Positions 57,263 to 64,000 of a DNA stretch of 64,000 bases are shown here, in pieces (within the stretch, counting starts at the first letter, position 1; each line of letters starts with the position of its first letter). The stretch comes from Erythrophleum ivorense (taxonomy: Eukaryota; Streptophyta; Magnoliopsida; Fabales; Fabaceae), in contig JAIUCV010000076.1 of assembly GCA_026724425.1 (NCBI GenBank), positions 7,029,501 to 7,093,500 of the forward strand. The letters are read 5' to 3'. A program made the translations under genes and the position numbers. A model generated the notes under the pieces. The model did not search any database. It worked only from the letters and a program-made list of their open reading frames with translations, and had not been told where the DNA came from.

Positions 57263-57745
57263 TGTTGATTCCAGAAATAGCACACGTTAATGTGACGGGA
57301 TATTTCGGATGGGAGACTTGGGAAGCTTTGGATTAATTACTCGAAAAGAAGATTGGATACAAGAGATTGTCCCGTCAAACAAGCCTTGACGAGACGTAAT
57401 GCGAATAGCAAATAAAATAGAGAAGAGATGAGCCAATGCTTTTAGGGTTTGCAGGGTAGCGTGACTTGGCCTTCAGGAAATGAAGACCTCTCCTTATATA
57501 GTTGAGTTAAGGCGATTCTCTTCTGAATATTCTCCTCTTGATCGTAAAGGAAAACTTCTTCTTCTCTTGATTTCTTTCCTTTCTTCGAGTGGCGGCTGCT
57601 TCTTTTTCCTTTTTGCTTAAGGTATTACCTTCCTCCTCAAGGCTTTCCATTGCTGTAAGGAGGCTAGGGCTGAAGACGGGCTGGGCTTTGGTGCTGTTAC
57701 TCATTGCGACGGGCTCAGGGGAATGTGCTCATTTCACCTCTAACA
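57263..57745 (-). repeat. Tat 5' LTR
   Basis: 483 bp. On the minus strand a TATA box (CTATATAAGG) lies at about 57492-57501. It is flanked on the right by CCTTG (57746-57750). Confidence 0.96.
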
Positions 57746-57750
57746 CCTTG

Positions 57751-58243
57751 CGCGGTATTAAATTTACTTTTAAACATTTATTAGGATGTACTTATTTCTA
57801 GATGAATAATTGGGTTATGAATTTAAATCTTATATACACAACGGACGTATACTTTGGATAATAACTTCCATTTACCATCGTTACTTTAATGTTTTTTTCT
57901 TCTTAAAACACAGAGATGCACAATAGCTAATGTGTTGTTCTGTTATATCTTTGTGTGAGTATAGCTAGATTCGATTGATACACATATGTAATTATAGTAG
58001 TATTAAATAAGAGATTAAATAGAAGATGTAAATGTATTATAGTTTTAATTATTAGATATATAATGTATGTAGCTGAATTTTCTGAATTGAATTTTTAGTT
58101 TTAGTGTTTATCTTGTAGATTATTTATAAGAAAATTAATAAAGTAATTTTATTAAAATTATTTATGTCATTATCTTTGTAAGAGTGAATAAAATAGCTCT
58201 ATTCCTCAAAATCACTTCACAAATAATAGTATATATGTCATTT
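57751..58243 (-). other. Probable Helitron body, AT-rich, no gene
   Basis: It continues the Helitron 3' end interrupted by the Tat element. AT-rich with no coding sequence. The 5' terminus is not found; it may be cut by the copia LTR at 58244. Confidence 0.45.
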
Positions 58244-58406
58244 TGTTATAGAAAAGAGAGAATAAGAGATGAGAGGAATTGGTTGTTCTTATTCATGAAT
58301 GATAGATCATATATATTGGAGTACAACATAGGGTTTCAAGATAGAAAACACAAATAGAGAAGTGGATCTAATGGGCTAATGGGCATCCACATATTTACCC
58401 ATAACA
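58244..58406 (-). repeat. Copia-type LTR, 163 bp
   Basis: Plus-strand TGTTATAGAAAAG ... ACCCATAACA has inverted TGTTAT/ATAACA ends. A purine tract lies just outside it (minus strand CCAAGGGGGAT, 58416-58407). Taken as the 3' LTR of a third, largely lost copia element lying to the right. Confidence 0.75.
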
Positions 58407-58986
58407 ATCCCCCTTGGATGTCCATTATCTGAAATATCTTCTAAATGCGTAAGATGCTGCCTCGTTAAAACTTTTACAAGGAAAACCCAATGGGAAAAAC
58501 ATTTGTTAAAGAAAAAAGAGTGCAGCGCGTAATTACTCCCCCTCATGAGAACATCCGTCTAGATCTTTGATATGATATGATCCAATAAGATAAACTAACT
58601 CCTTGAAAGTAGTAGATGAAAACTCCTTTAAAATCTTCACTTGAACAATCTTTAGAACATTGACATCGTCATTCTTCTTGGGTTTGGTAATGAATCTACT
58701 TTATCATTCTCTTCACTCCACTTGATCTCATAAGTGAATGACAAGGACTTTGGAAAGGAGACCTTCGTGTTTCTCATTTGTGTGTTCTTTGTTGCCTCAT
58801 TAAAACCTTTCGTGGAAAAACCCAATGGGATAAAAACCATGATAAGGAAAAAGAGTACAACCACACATATCGTCAATGAGTAATTCATATTACTTTGTTG
58901 ATATGTGTTTTTCATATAAATCCATTTTATCAATATTTAATCAATATTACTTATTGATAATACTTTGGATTCATCAAGCAATATGG

Positions 58987-59020
<34 letters not shown>
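58407..59020 (-). other. Copia 3' non-coding remnant
   Basis: Two CCTCGTTAAAAC...GGAAAACCCAATGGGA blocks (58460-58525 and 58790-58860) and a CTCCCCCT purine tract (58538-58546, minus strand) are typical of plant copia 3' ends. No coding domain remains. A (TA)n run lies at 58991-59019. Confidence 0.6.
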
Positions 59021-59022
<2 letters not shown>

Positions 59023-59024
59023 AT

Positions 59025-59870
59025 TATATTTCCCAGAAGGATTTATAATTTATTCATTTCTATTTATATATCCCTGAAGGATTTATATTTTATTTATTTA
59101 TATATATCCCAGAAGGATATTATATTGTTTATGCATTTATTTATTTTATTGTCTAATTAAATTATATCACACAAGGATTAACATTACAAAATTATATATA
59201 TATATATATATCTCTGAAAGATTTTTTTTTGAATATCCCAGAAGGATTTATATTTTATGAATATCCCTGAAGGATTTATATTTCATGAATATCCCCGAAG
59301 GATTTATATTTTATGAATATCCCTAAATGATTTATATTTTATGAATATCCTAGAAAGTTTTATATATTTCAAATTAATATCCCAGCAGGATTTCTATATT
59401 TTATTTATATTATTTGTCCCAGAAGGATTTATATATTTTTAATATTTTATTTGCGTATATATATATATAATATATTAATTTGAATTGAATATTGTTTATA
59501 TATGATTTTAGTTGATTTTATTTCTGTATATTTTAATAATTAAGATCATGCTTTAAATTTTCGTCTTAAATTACTATTGACTGAATTAATATTATGAATT
59601 TTGACTCTAATTTAGAGTAATTAATTTGGTTTGACTGAATTTATTTATTTTTGTTTGCTGTTTGTTTAAATCATGATGGATTTATAATTTATTTATATAT
59701 TCCAGAAGAATATATATATTTTATTGATATCCTGGAAGGATTTATATATTATTTATATCCCAGAAGGATTAACATTACAAAATTTATATATATCCCTGAA
59801 GGATTTATATTTTTATATCCCTGAAGGATTTATATTTTATTTATCCTAGAAGGATTTTATATTGTCTATT
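59025..59870 (+). repeat. Minisatellite with ATCC(C/T)NGAAGGAT stem-loop core
   Basis: About 18 units of 25-40 bp contain TCCC(A/T)GAAGGATTTATATTTT and variants. They are densest at 59234-59420 and 59730-59865, with an AT-rich gap at 59455-59690. The core ATCC...GGAT is self-complementary, so each unit can form a small hairpin. Function unknown. Confidence 0.85.
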
Positions 59871-60380
59871 ATTTCATTTGCATATATATATTTTTTCTTA
59901 TTTATTTTTATTTGCTTTTCATATGATATTTGTTATTTTAATTGATTTTTGTAATATATTAAATTATTGCTAAATTGAATAATTATTTGAAAATTAACTA
60001 GAAGAAGATTCATCGTTTAGAACTTCATTTCGTTACTTGTTAATATTAAATATTCTTATGTTACTTGACCATATTAAATTGCTAATTTGACCACAATTAT
60101 CATGAGATTAGATTCGTTTGTTTGGTTTATGTTCGGTTTGTTGATGTGCTGCAACAAAACCATAGTAGACGCTAAAACCTCTCTTTGTTTTCCGATGTCT
60201 CATTATGGAAGGTAACAAGTATTATTTTATTATTAGTCCGATTAATCGCTTTGGCTTACGAGTGATTTACATAGAGAGGCACTTTTTGTCTTTCCTTTCA
60301 ATGAAAGGCACTTATTGTTTTTCCTTTCATTAAAAGGCACTTTTACAACTGTTCATTTTTTTTTAATCCTAAATTACCCT
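59871..60380. other. AT-rich spacer, no gene
   Basis: No gene seen. A short direct repeat (AAAGGCACTT(A/T)TTGTTTTTCC) occurs at about 60280-60345. Confidence 0.5.
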
Positions 60381-60389
60381 TACGTGTGA

Positions 60390-63240
60390 GTTACAAATGC
60401 TTATATATCCATATGGATATGATGTGTGGACATAATCAAATGGATATCGTCTCATGGAACTTTCTATTGATTGATGTTGAACTTGCAATAAACAAACTAA
60501 CAAATGAGGCACTTATAGAATTATCTACATACAACAAAATCGCATATGATCCATCGAATAATTGTCTTGTATCCAAGTGGACAGTGCAAGATAAAAAATC
60601 GTGGTATGGATATAGCATATAGGTGTAGGTGTTATATTTCCATATGGATATAGGAGTATGGACACGCTCATATGGACACAGTCCCATGGAACATTCCTTT
60701 CCCAAAAATCGCAAAATCTTTGTTTCATTGTCGATGTTTGTCACTTTTGACTTATGATGCACTTTTTTACAAGACTCATTGTGCACCATATCATGTCCAC
60801 GGCTTCAGGTGGCAAGCGTTCTCTCCTTTTTAGCTTGTACTTGAGTTCTGGAAAGACTGAAAAAATCAATTTCAATCAGTTGTTTTAAAAGAAAGAAGAA
60901 ACTAGGATTTATACCATGAAGCGTCTTTCATGAAAACTAGAGTAGCATAGAAAGTGCAAGATCAAAACCGTGGGTATGGATATAGCATATAGGTGTAGGT
61001 GTTAGATATCCATATGGATATATGAGTATGGACACGCTCATATGGACACAATCCCATGGAACATTCCTGCGAGTAAATGTATATGGACATTTAAAAACTA
61101 GATGTTATGGAAATTTAAAAGCTAGATGGATTCTATATGGATACACAGTCTCGTGGACATAATGCAATATACAAGAAGTTGTTTTTTGTTTTTTTTTTCA
61201 GATTTATGCATTGACTTCTTGATTTGCAACTTGTGGAAAGAATTTGTGTATTTTCTTATCCATTCGCTATTGTCCATATGGAAACATGGCGTTTTAGGAA
61301 TAGACTTTTGTAATATCAAATGTTTGTGGAAAGAGTTTGTATATTTTCTTATCCATTCGCTACTGTCCATATGGAGTGGATATCGATATCCATAGACTTG
61401 ATGGTGTTACTTGAAACAACAAATCGTGAAAAGGATATGTTTTAGTGGATATAGAAAATGGATATGTTAATTGTAACTTGGATTGTGATAGTAGTATCCA
61501 TGAGTTGGCGTCCATATGGAGTGGATATCGATAACCATAAGACTTGATGGTGTTACTTGGAAACCAACAAATCGTGAGAAGGATATGTTTTAGTGGATAT
61601 AGAAAATGGATATGGTAATTGTTACTTGGATTGTGGTAGTAGTATCCATGTGTTGGCGTCCATTTGTGTTATATCCACAATTTAGTATCCATTCTAAACA
61701 TTGTGCAAGTCCATATGCACAACATCCATATACACAAAATTCTTTTATTGGTCCCTGAAATCTAAAGACAAAAAAGCTGAGAGAACATATAACTTCGTAT
61801 AAATGAAAACATTGGCAACAGACTAGTTTGACAACTGAAATTGAACTTGTGTCATAGTTGATATTGCCTAAACCGATATAGTGCACCATATCATGTCCAC
61901 GGCTTCAGGTGGCAAGTGTTCTCTCCTCTTTAGCTTGTACTTGAGTTCTGGAAAGACTGAGAAAATTAATTTCAATGAGTTGCTTAAAAAGAAAGAAGAA
62001 ACTTAAATTTATACCATGAAGCGTATTTAGAACACTACGCTGCTTTGTAATGACCTTGGTTACATGAAAACTAGAGTAGCATAGAAAGTGCAAGATCAAA
62101 ACCGTGGGTATGGATATAGCATATAGGTGTAGGTGTTAGATATTCATATGGATATAGGAGTATGGACATGCTCATATGGACACAGTCCCATGGAACATTC
62201 TTACGAGATCACCAACAATTTCATATCCATATGGATATCGTAATATGGACACAATAATATGGATACGTATGTATTTGATAGCTCTCTATGGACAGATCCG
62301 GTTTTTGGTAGATTCAAAATGTATCAGTTGTTTCCGTGTAAATGGAATTATTCGGTGATTTCTATTTATCAGACGTGTCGGTGTAAGACATAGGATTCAT
62401 CGAATAGTTGTCTTGTATCCAAGTGGACAGTATAATGTGGTTATAAATTGAAAATATCAAGCGCAACCATTACTTTGATTGAAGCTATCCATATAATTAG
62501 ATGTCTATGGATCCAAATATGTAGTTATCTATGGACATGAGTATACAGAGTTAGCAGAGAGACAGGACAATGTAAATATCGGAGGTGATTTGCTTTTGTT
62601 GATCTGAAATATGTGAGGTTTGCAAGGACCTTGGTTACATGAAAACTAGATTAGCATAGAAAGTGTAAGATCAAAAATGTGGTATGGATATAGCATATAG
62701 GTGTAGGTATTAGATTTCCATATGGATATAGGAGTATGGACACGCTTATATGGACGTAGTCTCATGAAACATTCCTTTCCCAAAAATCTCAAAATCTTTG
62801 TTTTATTGTCAATGTTATCTAGATTCAATTTTAAGGGTTTTGTGATCGAAGAAGTATATTAATCAAATGTTCGAGATTCATGTGTGATTCAGGCGGAGAC
62901 AACGAGTTTGGAGGAGAAGACAAAGGATTGAGATTTATTTGATTATTTGAAAATGATATTTGTATTTATGTGTAGATGGTCATTTGTGGATACACAATTA
63001 TGGATGTTATTGTGTGTATGAGAGCATGGATTGTAATATGTGTATGTATCAATGCATGGATATATATGAGTGAGTGAATATTAGCAATGGATTTTACATG
63101 ATTCTTTGCCTCAATTTCTACCTTTTCTGAATTTTCGGTATCTTAGTTTGGTTTCTCTAATTCTTAGAGTGATTGAATCTACATGGATATCTGTGTGTGG
63201 ATGAGATAAAGCTATATATATATATATATATATTCACATG
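60390..63240. repeat. Unclassified tandem-duplicated repeat rich in CCATATGG
   Basis: A unit containing TATGGACACGCTCATATGGACAC followed by CCATGGAACATTCC recurs near 60657, 61028, 62161 and 62735. A larger block (GTCCACGGCTTCAGGTGGCAAG onwards) is duplicated at 60795-60920 and 61895-62030, so much of the region is a diverged repeat of about 1.1 kb. Smaller duplications: about 143 bp at 61369-61511 / 61512-61655, and about 94 bp at 61230-61282 / 61324-61376. CCATATGG and ATATCCATATGGATAT palindromes are dispersed throughout. No coding potential is convincing. Confidence 0.75.
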
Positions 63241-63314
63241 GATATATGTATATGGATATAGATATCTCTATCATGAATAAATGGGCACTAATAAGTTACA
63301 GTTAAACTCAGCTC

Positions 63315-64000
63315 ACAAACGTAGCCTGTAACGTAGTTGACGGTTCCGAGCTTAGTGACAGAAGTAGCTAGATTCTTCTCGAGGAGGAAGCTAGAGTCAG
63401 GCTGCCAAGTTCTTGTTAGAGTGTCGTTGTTGGCTGTAACGAGAGGACCTCCCATGTTGACTCTGTAAACGGTTTCGAGAGCTTGCGATGACAAGCTCTG
63501 CTGAAACGTCCCTGAGCCACCTACAAATCTTGGCGTGGGAGAAGAAGTGATCAACGTCTCGGGACGGTGATAACTTCAATGGCGTCGACAAAGGCGAAGG
63601 AATCGCTCGAAGGAGTGAATGTGAGGACGAGATCATCGGTTGTCACATTCAAAGAGTACTCTTTTACAACTCTCGAGCTCTTCTTAACCGTGAAATCGCT
63701 CAAGAGGATGTGGGTTTGCGAGAAGATTGCGAATTTGGCGGAGCCCATTTGGTAAGTTTGGTAGTCGAATGGATCGAAATGGAGACGGACCCAATGACGG
63801 CCACGAGCGACAGAGAATTTGTAGGAGGAGACTCCGGTGAAGACTCTCGCCGTCTGGTAAATGTCGGAATCATTGCTTTGACTCGCGAGGATCCCTTTCG
63901 AAGATGTGAGTAAGTTCGAGGAGAGCTTATCAGAGATGAAGACGCGACCCATTACGGTGGAATTGGTTGGTGAGCCACAGTTGATTAAGTAATTGTCCTG
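63315..64000 (-). pseudogene. HERK1-like receptor kinase fragment (malectin-like domain)
   Basis: Read leftwards from the window edge, the frame encodes an extracellular malectin-like region: YLINCGSPTNSTV, IYQTARVFTGVSSYKFSV, GRHWVRLHFDPFDYQ, SLNVTTDDLVLTFTPSSDSF, FVDAIEVI, then ALETVYRVNMGGPLVTANND. This is the CrRLK1L pattern and closest, from memory, to HERK1/At5g59700. A one-base loss near 63560 shifts the frame between VITVP and TLITSSP. Homology stops after VNYVTGY at about 63325, where repeat-derived sequence begins; the rest of the ectodomain, the membrane span and the kinase are absent. The signal peptide would lie beyond 64000. Non-functional as a receptor. Confidence 0.85.

Larger units (their letters stand above)
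47083..57745 (-). mobile_element. Complete Tat-lineage Ty3/gypsy element, TSD CCTTG
   Basis: Two 483 bp LTRs flank 9.7 kb of internal DNA, and CCTTG is duplicated at 47078-47082 and 57746-57750. On the minus strand: PBS (57260-57243), gag (57194-56395), protease-RT-RNase H (56247-53359), and integrase (53318-52254). A long 3' region carries an antisense spliced gene (48358-51098, plus) and a polypurine tract (47587-47566). The LTRs differ at four sites by eye, so insertion is recent. Gag is internally shortened, has a stop, and pol has one frameshift, so the copy is probably not autonomous. Confidence 0.95.

Overview
The window is nuclear DNA from a flowering plant, most likely a Brassicaceae close to Arabidopsis. 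The evidence is a peroxisomal enoyl-CoA isomerase gene of the ECI1 type ending in SKL, a HERK1-like receptor-kinase fragment, a small secreted-peptide gene of Arabidopsis style, and the mix of Ty1/copia, Ty3/gypsy (Tat, Athila-like, chromovirus), CACTA, MULE and Helitron sequences. Only two host genes look intact: a two- or three-exon secreted-peptide gene near 399-855 (+) and ECI1 at 32489-33208 (-). From memory, both resemble neighbouring A. thaliana chromosome 1 genes (At1g655xx), so the roughly 31 kb between them may be transposon expansion of a short ancestral spacer. No prokaryotic, organellar or RNA-gene features were seen.

Layout. 1-900 secreted-peptide gene. 1031-2528 foldback-type element holding a poly(A)-tailed retroposon. 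2590-10340 decayed Ty1/copia element (+) carrying two solo LTRs (TSDs ATGTC and GGTAC). 10749-32434 a 21.7 kb CACTA transposon with TSD TCT, holding a Transposase_24-like gene and a broken tnp2 transposase. The tnp2 gene is split by a chain of four related LTRs (17001-30736) of a tRNA-Asp-primed Athila-like element, which has an intact 610-residue ORF (coiled coil plus retropepsin). That chain in turn holds a 3.7 kb solo LTR (TSD AACGT) and a hAT-like MITE, so nesting is three deep. The CACTA end lies 54 bp past the ECI1 stop codon.

33753-40800 second copia element (-), interrupted in the reverse transcriptase by another solo LTR (TSD TTTGC) of the family that interrupts the first copia. 41171-44370 truncated chromovirus with the same LTR. 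44371-46741 MULE-related segment with a mudrA N-terminal fragment, a captured Raf-like kinase 3' end and a MULE-like terminus. 47083-57745 a complete young Tat-lineage element (TSD CCTTG, 483 bp LTRs with four differences) inserted in the terminal hairpin of a Helitron. Its gag, pol and integrase are on the minus strand, and a spliced coiled-coil gene lies antisense in its 3' half. 58244-60000 copia LTR and a stem-loop minisatellite. 60400-63240 an unclassified tandem repeat rich in CCATATGG. 63315-64000 a broken HERK1-like malectin-domain pseudogene.

The solo LTRs, target-site duplications and nesting give a relative order of events: the copia, CACTA and Helitron copies are older hosts; the chromovirus, Athila-like and Tat insertions are younger; the MITE and the AACGT solo LTR came after the LTR chain was duplicated.
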